NCBI GenBank assembly: GCA_026985095.1
Contig: JALSQW010000063.1
Location: forward strand, 1-64,000
DNA from: Acidimicrobiia bacterium
GTDB lineage: Bacteria; Actinomycetota; Acidimicrobiia; Spongiisociales; UBA5794
Direction: 5' to 3'
DNA length: 64,000 bases
Below, one piece after another: positions 16,567-24,566 of the stretch. The translations under genes were made by a program, and so were the position numbers. The number at the start of each line of letters is the position of its first letter. Positions within the stretch are counted from its first letter, which is position 1. The notes below the pieces were generated by a model that had not been told where the DNA came from, searched no databases, and saw only the letters and a program-made list of their open reading frames with translations.

Positions 16567-18111
16567 TCAGAGTCGCCGGGCGACGGTCTTCATCTCCATG
16601 AACAGGCGCAGGTAGTCGGGGCCTCCCGCCTTGGCGTTCGATCCCGACATGTTGAACCCGCCGAAGGGCTGCACACCGACGAGCGCCCCGGTGATCTTGC
16701 GGTTGATGTAGAGGTTGCCGACGGCGAACTCGCGACGGGCCCGCTCGATGCGGGCCTCGTCCGACGAGTAGAGCCCACCGGTCAGCCCGTACTCGGTCCC
16801 GTTGGCAACGGTCATCGCCTCGTCGAAATCGGCCACCCGGATCACCGACAGGACCGGTCCGAAGATCTCGTACTGGGCGAGCCGGGCGTTGGGTGCGACG
16901 TCGGTGAACACCGTCGGCTCGATGTACCAGCCCCCGTCCCGATCGATGGGCCGTCCACCCATCACCAGGGTCCCCTCGCCCTTACCCTTCTCGATCTCGG
17001 ACACGATGTTGCGATGCTGAACGGCCGAGATCACCGGACCCATGGCGTGGTTCTCCGCCGGAGGGCCGATCGACAGGGCCGCGGCTCGCTCGACGACCTT
17101 GTCGAGCAACCTGTCGTGGATGGCGTCGAAGGCGATGAGCCGCGATGCCGCCGAGCACTTCTGACCCTGGAACCCGTAGGCGCTTCGCACGATGTCGTCG
17201 GCCGCCGCGTCGAGGTCCGCGGTGTCGTCGACGATCATCGCATCCTTCCCGCCCATCTCCATGTACGCCCGCTTGAGCCACCGCTGACCCGGATGCACGA
17301 TCGAGGCCCGCTCTCCGATCCGCAAGCCGACCTCCTTGGAGCCGGTGAAGTTCACGAACCGCGTCCGGGGATGGTCGACCAGCGCATCGCCGATGACCGA
17401 ACCGGCACCGGGGAGGAAGTTGACGACCCCGTCGGGCATACCGGCCTCCGCCAGCACCTTCATGAACCCCCATCCGACCAGTGGGGTGTTGGACGCCGGT
17501 TTGATCACGACCGTGTTGCCTGCGGCAACCGGCCCCATCGCCATGCCCACCAAGATGGCGAGGGGGAAGTTCCACGGGGGGATCACGACGCCCGCGCCGA
17601 GCGGCTGGAGCCACGACTCGTTGAGCTCCCCGGGACGGTCGTACACCGGGAGCGGCTTGGCCATGTCGAGCGCTTGGAGGGCGTAGTACCGGCAGAAGTC
17701 GACGGCCTCGGCGACGTCGGCCTCGGCTTCCGCCCAGTTCTTGCCCGCCTCGTAGGTCTGCCAGGCCGCGAACTCGAACTTCCGAGCCGCGATCAGATCA
17801 CCGACTCGATGGACCAGCCCGGCGCGTTCCTCGGCGGTGCGCGCCGCCCAACCAGGGAACGCCTTCCATGCCGCGTCGAGCGCCCGGTCCACGTGCTCGA
17901 CGGCCGCCGACGATGCCGTTCCGACGACCACGTCGGGACGGGCCGGATCGACCGACTCGATCCGCTGCTTGGTGCCGACCTGATCGGGACCGATGACCAG
18001 TGGCGCCTCCTCGCCGAAGCGGGCGGCGACGTCCGCCAACGCCCGCTGGTAGGCCGTTCGGGCCGGTTCCTCGTCGAAGTCCGAGTACGGTTCGTTCTGG
18101 AACGGCTTCAC
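16567..18111 (-). CDS. pruA: L-glutamate gamma-semialdehyde dehydrogenase
   Basis: A 514-residue aldehyde dehydrogenase of the stand-alone RocA/PruA group (delta-1-pyrroline-5-carboxylate dehydrogenase), which oxidises glutamate semialdehyde to glutamate with NAD+, the second step of proline catabolism. Visible motifs: PWNFPLAILVGMAMGPVAAGN with the oxyanion Asn, VNFTGSKEVGLRI for NAD binding, the catalytic Glu in MEMGGKDAMIV, and the nucleophilic Cys in YGFQGQKCSAASR. GTG 18111 follows GGAGG and gives VKPFQNEPYSDF, a usual N-terminus for the family. No proline dehydrogenase gene is adjacent in this window. The gene is divergent from a single-domain response regulator. Confidence 0.92.
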   Translation of the reverse strand: MKPFQNEPYSDFDEEPARTAYQRALADVAARFGEEAPLVIGPDQVGTKQRIESVDPARPDVVVGTASSAAVEHVDRALDAAWKAFPGWAARTAEERAGLVHRVGDLIAARKFEFAAWQTYEAGKNWAEAEADVAEAVDFCRYYALQALDMAKPLPVYDRPGELNESWLQPLGAGVVIPPWNFPLAILVGMAMGPVAAGNTVVIKPASNTPLVGWGFMKVLAEAGMPDGVVNFLPGAGSVIGDALVDHPRTRFVNFTGSKEVGLRIGERASIVHPGQRWLKRAYMEMGGKDAMIVDDTADLDAAADDIVRSAYGFQGQKCSAASRLIAFDAIHDRLLDKVVERAAALSIGPPAENHAMGPVISAVQHRNIVSEIEKGKGEGTLVMGGRPIDRDGGWYIEPTVFTDVAPNARLAQYEIFGPVLSVIRVADFDEAMTVANGTEYGLTGGLYSSDEARIERARREFAVGNLYINRKITGALVGVQPFGGFNMSGSNAKAGGPDYLRLFMEMKTVARRL

Positions 18112-18219
18112 GACGCCTCCTCCTCGTGGTCGGGACGATCCGAAGGCTACCGCGGGACCCGATCGAGGGAGCTCCCGAAACCGTTGAAGGAGCCGGCCAC
18201 GACACCCGATATACCAGGT

Positions 18220-18588
18220 GTGAGACCACGCGTGCTCGTCATCGAGGACTCCGCCAGCGTTCGGCGGCTGGTCGAGGTGTGCCTGCGGGTGATCGACGTG
18301 GACCTCGATGCGGCCGAGGACGGCATCGAAGGCCTCGATCGGGCCCGTCAGACGCTTCCCGATATGATCATCCTCGACATCGGACTGCCAGGGATGGACG
18401 GGTGGGAGGTCCTCAGGAACCTCCGCAACGACGAGACCGCCGCCGACATCAAGGTCCTGATCCTCACCGCCCACGCCCAGCCGGAGATGGCCGACAAGGC
18501 CCAGGAAGGCGGCGCCGACGCGTTCATGACGAAACCCTTCCGGCCGCTGGACCTGCGGGAGCAGGTAGAGAAGCTCCTCGCCGGCTGA
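18220..18588 (+). CDS. Single-domain response regulator (CheY-like)
   Basis: A 122-residue receiver domain with no output domain. It has the acidic pocket VIEDSASVR, the phosphoacceptor Asp in MIILDIGLPGMDGWEVLR, Thr in LILTAHAQ and Lys in AFMTKPFRPLDL. Such proteins act through protein-protein contacts or phosphorelays; the partner kinase is not in this window. The start is GTG 18220; a TATACC hexamer ends only 4 nt upstream and no Shine-Dalgarno is in range, which fits a leaderless mRNA beginning at or beside the GTG. It is convergent with the metal ATPase gene and divergent from pruA. Confidence 0.88.
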   Translation: MRPRVLVIEDSASVRRLVEVCLRVIDVDLDAAEDGIEGLDRARQTLPDMIILDIGLPGMDGWEVLRNLRNDETAADIKVLILTAHAQPEMADKAQEGGADAFMTKPFRPLDLREQVEKLLAG

Positions 18589-18605
18589 CCCGACGCCGAC
18601 GCCGA

Positions 18606-20543
18606 TCAGCCGGCGCGAACGGCGCCGCGTTCCCTCACGAGCGACGAGCGGCGAACGTGGGCGCGGAGGCCGTTGCCGACCGCCGCGAGCTCGGACACCT
18701 CGTGGGCGAGCACGGCACCTGCCACCGACAGGATCCCGACCGCTGCCGAGGGAACCAGGAGCACGAGGATCCCGATGGCGAAGATCACGTTCTGTCGGCT
18801 GATGCGCGCCACCCGTCGTCCGAGACGGATGACATCGACGAGCGCACCGAGGTCGTCGCCCATCAATGCCACGTCGGCGGCCTCGATGGTGGCGTCGGTG
18901 CCGGCGGCCCCCATCGCGATCCCGACCGTCGCCGTCGCCAACGCCGGAGCGTCGTTGATCCCGTCGCCGACCATCGCCGTCGCCCCCACCGTCGCCTCGA
19001 GGTCGGCGACGACCTCGGCCTTGTCCTCGGGTCGGAGCTCCGCTCGAACGTCGTCGATGCCGAGTGCGGCGGCGATCGTCCTGGCGGTCGGCTCGGCGTC
19101 TCCGGTGAGCATGACGACGTGACGGATCCCCACCTCGCGGAGGGCCGCCACCGCCGCGGCGGCACCCGGTCGCGGCTCGTCGCGCAAAGCGACGAGCCCC
19201 ACGAGCTGGCCATCGGAACCGACGTACACGATGGTCTTGCCGTGGGCCCGTAGCTCGGAGGCTCGTCGTTCCCACCGGGCGATCTCGTCGGGGTCGACCC
19301 CGGCTGCTCTCGCCGCGCCGACGTTCCCCACCCACACGGTGCGTCCGTCGACGATGGCGGTCGCCCCAGCTCCGGCCATGGAGCGGAACCCGGTCGCCTC
19401 TGCGCGGTGATCGTCGCCGACGGCGACGATGGCTCGGGCGAGGGGGTGCTCGGAGTGACGCTCGACCGCCGCCGCGAGCGACAGCACCTCGGTTTCGGTC
19501 GTCGCGCCAGCGGCGATGTCGGTGACCGCCGGCCGTCCGACGCTGAGGGTGCCGGTCTTGTCGAACGCCACCACCTCCACGGTGCCAAGGTCCTCGAGCG
19601 CCGCCCCTCCCTTGATGAGGATGCCGTTCCTCCCTGCCGACGAGATGGCGGACGCCACCGCCACCGGCGTCGACATCACCAGGGCGCATGGGGCACCGGC
19701 GACCACCACGGTGATCCCACGGACGGCCCACACCGCCGGATCGCCTCCGAAGAGGATCGGCACGACACCGAGGGCGGCACCCAACCCCAAGATGGCAGGG
19801 CTGTAGCGGGAGCTGAACCGGTCGATGAATCGCTGGGTCCGCATCTTGCCGTCCTGCGCCTCTTCCACCATCTCGACGATCCGCGACAGGGTGTTGTCCC
19901 TGAACGATCGCGTCGCCTCCACGACGATCGAGCCGGTCAGGTCGATGGAACCGGCGAACACCTCGTCGCCCGGCTCCCGCTCGACCGGCATCGACTCGCC
20001 GGTGACGGTGGACTCGTCGAGGGTCGTCGTGCCCTCGACGATGATCCCATCGGTGACCAGCCGTTCCCCCGGCCGAACCCGGAACCGGTCACCCGGCCGG
20101 AGCTCTTCGGCAGGGACCTCACGCTCGACCCCGTCGACGACGAGCGCGGCCACCTCCGGCGTCAGATCGAGGAGGTCACGGATGGCGCTCCTCGTCCTCC
20201 CGTAGGTCCATTCCTCGATGCCCTCGGCGGCGCCGTACAGGAAGGCGAGGAAGGCCATCTCCTCCCAGAGACCGAGGACCCCCGCACCGACCGCGGCCGC
20301 CAGCATGAGCACATCGATGTCGACGCGACGCTCCCCCAACGCTTCCAGGGCCTCCCGAGCCCAGTGGAACCCCCCGAGAAGAGCCGACACGACGTAGAGC
20401 CCGACGGTCGGTGCCGTCGGCAAGGCCCCCGACCGGTCGAGGGCGAAGGTGGCGGTGAGGAGGATCCCCGAGACGATGGCGAACTGGAGCGGCCGGAACC
20501 TCCACCATGGCCCTTCGACGATCTCTTCGGGTTCCTCGGACAC
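18606..20543 (-). CDS. Heavy-metal P1B-type ATPase with APC metal motif
   Basis: A 645-residue P-type ATPase with no N-terminal HMA metal-binding domain. It has the actuator TGES (VTGESMPVE), the phosphorylation motif AFDKTGTLSVG, the P1B-specific SEHPLA and the hinge GDGINDAPAL. The transmembrane metal site normally read as CPC is APC here (VVAGAPCALVMSTP), and the later helix has HEVSELAAVGNGLR. The general architecture resembles Zn/Cd/Pb exporters, but the first Cys of the motif is replaced by Ala, so metal choice is uncertain. It is divergent from an ArsR-type repressor and a CDF transporter, with a shared operator between them, implying metal-induced expression. GTG 20543 follows a GAAGGA site. 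Confidence 0.88.
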   Translation of the reverse strand: MSEEPEEIVEGPWWRFRPLQFAIVSGILLTATFALDRSGALPTAPTVGLYVVSALLGGFHWAREALEALGERRVDIDVLMLAAAVGAGVLGLWEEMAFLAFLYGAAEGIEEWTYGRTRSAIRDLLDLTPEVAALVVDGVEREVPAEELRPGDRFRVRPGERLVTDGIIVEGTTTLDESTVTGESMPVEREPGDEVFAGSIDLTGSIVVEATRSFRDNTLSRIVEMVEEAQDGKMRTQRFIDRFSSRYSPAILGLGAALGVVPILFGGDPAVWAVRGITVVVAGAPCALVMSTPVAVASAISSAGRNGILIKGGAALEDLGTVEVVAFDKTGTLSVGRPAVTDIAAGATTETEVLSLAAAVERHSEHPLARAIVAVGDDHRAEATGFRSMAGAGATAIVDGRTVWVGNVGAARAAGVDPDEIARWERRASELRAHGKTIVYVGSDGQLVGLVALRDEPRPGAAAAVAALREVGIRHVVMLTGDAEPTARTIAAALGIDDVRAELRPEDKAEVVADLEATVGATAMVGDGINDAPALATATVGIAMGAAGTDATIEAADVALMGDDLGALVDVIRLGRRVARISRQNVIFAIGILVLLVPSAAVGILSVAGAVLAHEVSELAAVGNGLRAHVRRSSLVRERGAVRAG

Positions 20544-20602
20544 GACGTTCCTTCCCGTCCGTATGAGCCGGATGTATGAGCTGACCCTCAGACGGGAAGA
20601 TC

Positions 20603-20626
20603 ATATCTGAACTTGTCTTCAGACAT
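20603..20626. promoter_or_regulatory. Inverted-repeat operator for ArsR/SmtB-type repressor
   Basis: ATATCTGAA (20603-20611) and TTCAGACAT (20618-20626) form an inverted repeat matching at eight of nine positions around a 6-bp centre CTTGTC. This size and composition resemble operators of SmtB/CadC repressors (imperfect 12-2-12 palindromes rich in TCTGAA/TTCAGA-like arms). It lies 24 bp before the repressor ATG and 60 bp before the ATPase start, in the 106-bp divergent region, so one bound repressor could close both promoters. Confidence 0.65.
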
Positions 20627-20649
20627 GGAATCGGTACCATCAGTCGACC

Positions 20650-21024
20650 ATGGAGAGCCGCACCGCCGCCGACACCTGCGAGATCAGGATCATCCACGCC
20701 GATCGGGTCGCCGCCACCGCCCCTCGCATCCCCGACAAGGAGCGGGCCGGCCGACTCGCAGCCGGTTTCCAGGCCCTCGCCGACCCCGGCCGGATCCGCA
20801 TCATCTACGCGCTCGCCGACGCCGGCGAGCTATGCGTCTGCGACCTGGCCGCCATCGTCGACGCCAGCGAGTCCGCGACCAGCCACCAACTCAGGATCCT
20901 CCGCGAGCGTGGCCTCGTGACGTTCCGCAAAGACGGTCGTATCGCCTACTACCGGCTCACCGACGACCACGTCGCCACCATGCTGGACATGGCCGCCGAC
21001 CACGACCTCCACGAGGACCGGTGA
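20650..21024 (+). CDS. ArsR/SmtB-family metal-sensing repressor (CadC/CmtR-like)
   Basis: A 124-residue winged-helix repressor. The DNA-binding part has QALADPGRIRIIYALA, ATSHQLRILRERGLV and FRKDGRIAYYRL. Two metal sites can be read. ELCVCDL on helix alpha-3, with a further Cys near the N-terminus (DTCEIR), is the CadC/ArsR-type alpha-3N thiolate site for soft metals such as Cd, Pb or Zn. DDHVATMLDMAADHDLHED at the end is an alpha-5-type His/Asp site. Metal binding should release it from the divergent operator, switching on the ATPase and the CDF exporter. The CDF gene starts inside its stop (TGATG). TACCAT lies 9 nt before the ATG. Confidence 0.88.
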   Translation: MESRTAADTCEIRIIHADRVAATAPRIPDKERAGRLAAGFQALADPGRIRIIYALADAGELCVCDLAAIVDASESATSHQLRILRERGLVTFRKDGRIAYYRLTDDHVATMLDMAADHDLHEDR

Positions 21025-21929
21025 TGGGCGCCGACCACGACCACGGTGCGTTCTCGGCCGGCGAACGACATCTCGGCCGCCTCGCCGTCACCTTCGCCCT
21101 CGTCCTCGTGTTCCTGGTCATCGAGGTCGTCGGAGGCCTGCTCACCAACTCCCTGGCGCTGTTGTCCGACGCCGGTCACATGGCGACCGATGCCGTCGGC
21201 CTCGGGATGGCTCTCGCCGCCATCGTCGTCGCCCGCCGTGCCGGCGACGCCAACCACCGCACCTTCGGGTTGTACCGCCTCGAGATCCTCGCTGCGCTCG
21301 CCAACGCGGTGCTCCTGATCGGCGTCGCCATCTACGTGCTGTACGAGGCCTTCCGGCGGTTCCAAGAGCCGCCCGAGGTGCTCGCCGGACCGATGCTCGT
21401 CGTCGCCGTCGCCGGCCTGATCGTCAACATCGTCGGATGGGCGCTGCTGCGGCAAGGCGCCGAAGAGAGCCTCAACGTCCAGGGGGCCTACCTGGAGGTC
21501 ATCGCCGACCTCATCGGCTCGGTCGGCGTCATCATCGCCGCCTTGGTCACCGCGTTCACCGGCTGGCCCTACGCCGATCCCGTCTTCGGCGCCGCCATCG
21601 GGCTCTTCATCCTGCCTCGGGCGATCCGCCTCGGCCGCCAGGCCCTCCGCATCCTCCTCCAGGCCGCTCCCGACGACGTCGACGTCGACGCCCTCCACAC
21701 CGCCCTCGCCGCCCTCGACGGTGTCGTCGCCGTCCACGATCTGCATGTGTGGACCCTGACCTCCGACATGGACGTCGCCTCCGTGCATCTGGTCGTCGCC
21801 GACGACGCGGACATCCATCGGATCCTCGACCGAGCCGGGTCCGTGCTCGAGGACCGGTTCGGCATCGCCCACGGCACCGTCCAGATCGAGCCCGCCTCCC
21901 ACACCGAATGCACCGAAGCGCGCTGGTGA
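21024..21929 (+). CDS. Cation diffusion facilitator (CzcD/ZitB-like)
   Basis: A 301-residue CDF transporter. A short His-containing N-terminus (GADHDHG) is followed by six predicted membrane helices; helix 2 has the metal site SLALLSDAGHMATDAVGLG (HxxxD) and helix 5 has LEVIADLIGSVGVI (second site, here with Asp in ADLIGS). A C-terminal cytoplasmic ferredoxin-like domain contains VHDLHVWTLTSDMDVASVHLVV. Such proteins export Zn2+, Cd2+ or Co2+ in exchange for protons. Translationally coupled to the ArsR-type repressor and facing the P-type ATPase, it completes a two-exporter metal-resistance locus. Confidence 0.92.
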   Translation: MGADHDHGAFSAGERHLGRLAVTFALVLVFLVIEVVGGLLTNSLALLSDAGHMATDAVGLGMALAAIVVARRAGDANHRTFGLYRLEILAALANAVLLIGVAIYVLYEAFRRFQEPPEVLAGPMLVVAVAGLIVNIVGWALLRQGAEESLNVQGAYLEVIADLIGSVGVIIAALVTAFTGWPYADPVFGAAIGLFILPRAIRLGRQALRILLQAAPDDVDVDALHTALAALDGVVAVHDLHVWTLTSDMDVASVHLVVADDADIHRILDRAGSVLEDRFGIAHGTVQIEPASHTECTEARW

Positions 21930-21959
21930 GTCGACCCGGAACCTGACAGGAGCTACCGG

Positions 21960-22916
21960 TCAGGCGAACGTCACAACGGGCGGCAGACCCTCCCCGTCAC
22001 CGCCCTGGGCGAGTCGCTCCCCCAGCTCCCGCAACACACCGGCATGCGGGACGATCCCCGCCGGCGGTCGCCCACCCGATGCCACCGCCACCGCTCCGGC
22101 GATCGCCGCCATCGTGTCCCGATCACCGCCGAGATCGACGAGCGTCTCGACCGCGACCCATGGAGGCTCGCTCCCGGCCGCCACCGTCAGCGCCGTCACC
22201 ACGGATGCCGGCGCGTAGGGGTCGGTCCCCGATGCCTGGCGATGGCGAGAGGTCTCCGCCGCCCGCGACCCGACCGACTCGGCGATCTCCGCCGGTACGC
22301 CTCCGACGAGGCCGACCGCAGCCCGCAAGGCCTCGGACATGGTGTGCCAGTCGTCGCCGGGCGCGAGCCGCTCGTATCGCTCGGAGAACAGCCGATGCTC
22401 GGCGATGGCGGCCGCATCGGCTGCGCTGTGCACCAGATCGGGGCCGCGTTGACCCCGTGCCGCCGCCCACAGGGCCACCGCCACCGCCACCGCCGCCGCA
22501 ACGCCGACCGGATGGGCGTGGGTGACCAGCGACGCGTCGATGGCCTGGTCGATGACCCCTTCGAAATCGTCGCGGAAACGGATCGCCACCGGAGCGATCC
22601 TCATGGCCGCACCGTTCCCGGCCGACGGCTGGGCCGCGGCGGCCGGATCGGCTCCCTCGGACAGGTGATCGAGGAACGCGGCGAAGCCGCTGCCGATGTC
22701 CCGGTACCGGCCCGGAGGTCCATCGGGACCGGCGAACTCGAGGAGATCCCGAGCGAACCGGTCCGGCACCACCCGACCGTGGCGAAGGAGATGCTCGGCG
22801 AGGACCAGCGCCTGTTGCGTATCGTCCGACCACCCAGGCGCTGCGTCGGGACCGGCCGCCGAACCCAGAACGTCGCCGGCTGCCAAACCGACGAGGACGT
22901 CGCCCATCGAGGTCAT
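21960..22916 (-). CDS. ADP-ribosylglycohydrolase family protein
   Basis: A 318-residue DraG/ARH-type protein. It begins MTSMGDVLVGLAAGDVLGSAAG, has the N-terminal metal-binding SDDTQQALV, and a C-terminal DLGGDRDTMAAIAGAVAVA with the paired Asp residues that bind the dinuclear metal centre. Family members remove ADP-ribose from proteins or crystallins-like relatives with other substrates. The segment RYRDIGSGF...GNGAAMRIAPVA is also characteristic. Start ATG 22916 overlaps the stop of the upstream phosphoribosyltransferase gene by four bases (ATGA), coupling the two; an ADP-ribosyltransferase is not nearby. Confidence 0.88.
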   Translation of the reverse strand: MTSMGDVLVGLAAGDVLGSAAGPDAAPGWSDDTQQALVLAEHLLRHGRVVPDRFARDLLEFAGPDGPPGRYRDIGSGFAAFLDHLSEGADPAAAAQPSAGNGAAMRIAPVAIRFRDDFEGVIDQAIDASLVTHAHPVGVAAAVAVAVALWAAARGQRGPDLVHSAADAAAIAEHRLFSERYERLAPGDDWHTMSEALRAAVGLVGGVPAEIAESVGSRAAETSRHRQASGTDPYAPASVVTALTVAAGSEPPWVAVETLVDLGGDRDTMAAIAGAVAVASGGRPPAGIVPHAGVLRELGERLAQGGDGEGLPPVVTFA

Positions 22917-23554
22917 CGGCCGCTCAGCGCCGCGATCACCTCGTCGTCGGTCGTCTGGCCGAACTCGTCGTACCAGGCGCCCACCGCGGAGAACTCCGCC
23001 GGTTGCAGCGGCACCACCACGGCATCCGCGACCGCACCCAACCGGGCCACCGAATCGGGGGGACCGACCGGCACCGCAGCGATGATCTTGCCCGCTCCAC
23101 GCTTCCGCAGCAGTTGAAGCGCGACCTCGAACGTCGCACCCGTGGCGATGCCATCATCGACCACCACGACGGTCTTGCCTTCGATCGGCACGGGCGCCCG
23201 GCCCCGCCGGTACGCCTCGGCCCGACGACGGACCTCCGCCAGTTGCCGCTTCGCTTCGTCCTCCAGGTACGCCCGCCGAACACCGATCCGCGCCAAGAGA
23301 CGGTCGTCGACCAGCACCGTGCCGTCCTCGGCCACCGCACCGATGGCGAACTCCGGGTTCCCCGGAGCGCCCAGCTTGTGGGCGACGAGAACGTCCAGCG
23401 GCGCACCCAGCGCATCGGCCACCTCGGCGGCGACCGGGACACCACCGCGAGGGATTCCGAGAACGACCACGTCGTCACCGGGCCCGATCACATCGGCATC
23501 CACGAGCGCCGCGGCGAGGCGCTTGCCCGCATCACGACGATCTCTGTACCTCAT
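22913..23554 (-). CDS. Phosphoribosyltransferase domain protein
   Basis: A 213-residue type I phosphoribosyltransferase. The PRPP-binding loop is KTVVVVDDGIATGATFEVALQLLRKRGA (about residues 117-144; Asp-Asp and Thr-Gly-Ala-Thr visible), preceded by the VVVLGIPRGGVPVAAEVADAL motif found in the group that includes M. tuberculosis Rv0571c. Such proteins often have erased or unknown base specificity. A TACCCT hexamer lies 6 nt before ATG 23554 with no Shine-Dalgarno. It is followed by an overlapping ADP-ribosylglycohydrolase gene, and both handle ribose-phosphate chemistry, suggesting a link to NAD or ADP-ribose turnover (inference). Confidence 0.85.
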   Translation of the reverse strand: MRYRDRRDAGKRLAAALVDADVIGPGDDVVVLGIPRGGVPVAAEVADALGAPLDVLVAHKLGAPGNPEFAIGAVAEDGTVLVDDRLLARIGVRRAYLEDEAKRQLAEVRRRAEAYRRGRAPVPIEGKTVVVVDDGIATGATFEVALQLLRKRGAGKIIAAVPVGPPDSVARLGAVADAVVVPLQPAEFSAVGAWYDEFGQTTDDEVIAALSGR

Positions 23555-23627
23555 GGGTGAAGGGTACCGTCCCGGTTGCCGTGGTGACCGGCGGAGACCG
23601 CGCCGCCGCCGGTACCCTCGCGGCGCC

Positions 23628-24566
23628 ATGCGCACGCTCCTCCTCCTGGCGAACCCATCGGCATCCGGCTTCACGGGCGCCTCGTTCCGCGAGGTCGTCG
23701 CGCTGCTCTCGGAACGGTTCGCCGTCGAAACCGAATGGCCCATCGACGCCGCCGCGACCCGCCGCCGCGCCGCCGAGGCGGCCAGGGCCGGTGTCGACGT
23801 CGTCGCCGCCATGGGAGGCGACGGAGTGGTGCATCATGTCGCCAACGGTCTCGTGGGCCACGACACGGCGCTCGCCATCGTCCCGGTCGGCACCACCAAC
23901 GTCCTCTCCCGCCTGCTCGGCTTGCCTCGCCGCCCCCACAAGGCGGCGCGGCAACTCGCCGATCTCGAACCGGTCCCGACCCCGCTGCTCCACATCGAGG
24001 CGACGACCACCGACGGTGTGGGCGTTTCCGAGTACGCCACCTTCGCCGCCGGCGTCGGCTACGACGCCGACGTGGTCGAGGCGGCCGAGGCTCGGCCCCA
24101 CGCCAAGCTCCGGTTCGGCGGCGTGCACTACGCGACGACCGCGATCACCAAGCTCCTCGCCGACTGGCGAGGCCGGGTCCCCAACCTGCGGGTCGAATGC
24201 GACGGAGAGCGCAGCGACGCGCTCGCCGTTCTCGCCCAGGTGCACGGTCCGTACACCTATTTCGGCAACGTCCCCCTGTTCCTCACCCCCCGTCGCCTCG
24301 CCGGTTTCGTGGCGCTTGCCGCCGAGGATCTCGAGGTGCACCGCTCCGCCGAGATCTTCATCCGATCGATCCTGCGACGTCCCGTCCCAGAGCGTCTCGG
24401 CATCCACCTGTGGGAAGGCTTCGGGAACATCGAGATCGACGCCGACCCGCCGACGGCCTTCGAAGCCGACGGTGAACACCTCGGGATGGCGAGCCACATC
24501 CGCCTGACACCGGCTCCCGGAGCCGTCAGCGTGCTTCGGGATCCGACGGCGCCTCCCGCGAGGTGA
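23628..24566 (+). CDS. Diacylglycerol/lipid kinase family protein
   Basis: A 312-residue protein of the DagK_cat family. The N-terminal strand LLLLANPSASG is followed by the nucleotide motif VVAAMGGDGVVHHVANGL and IVPVGTTNVLSRLLGLP, with the GGDG core and the conserved Thr-Asn. The C-terminal half contains FAAGVGYDADVV, typical of the lipid kinase fold, and a VEADGEHLG-like end (FEADGEHLG). It should phosphorylate a membrane lipid such as diacylglycerol, sphingosine-like or polyprenol substrates with ATP. TACCCT lies 9 nt before the ATG. The last 41 bases overlap the 3' end of the convergent MscS gene. Confidence 0.88.
   Translation: MRTLLLLANPSASGFTGASFREVVALLSERFAVETEWPIDAAATRRRAAEAARAGVDVVAAMGGDGVVHHVANGLVGHDTALAIVPVGTTNVLSRLLGLPRRPHKAARQLADLEPVPTPLLHIEATTTDGVGVSEYATFAAGVGYDADVVEAAEARPHAKLRFGGVHYATTAITKLLADWRGRVPNLRVECDGERSDALAVLAQVHGPYTYFGNVPLFLTPRRLAGFVALAAEDLEVHRSAEIFIRSILRRPVPERLGIHLWEGFGNIEIDADPPTAFEADGEHLGMASHIRLTPAPGAVSVLRDPTAPPAR

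Noticed and set aside
20613-21023. N-terminal extension of the CDF frame into the repressor gene
   Set aside because: This part is Arg-rich and overlaps the repressor; ATG 21024 in the TGATG coupling site fits the CDF family N-terminus.
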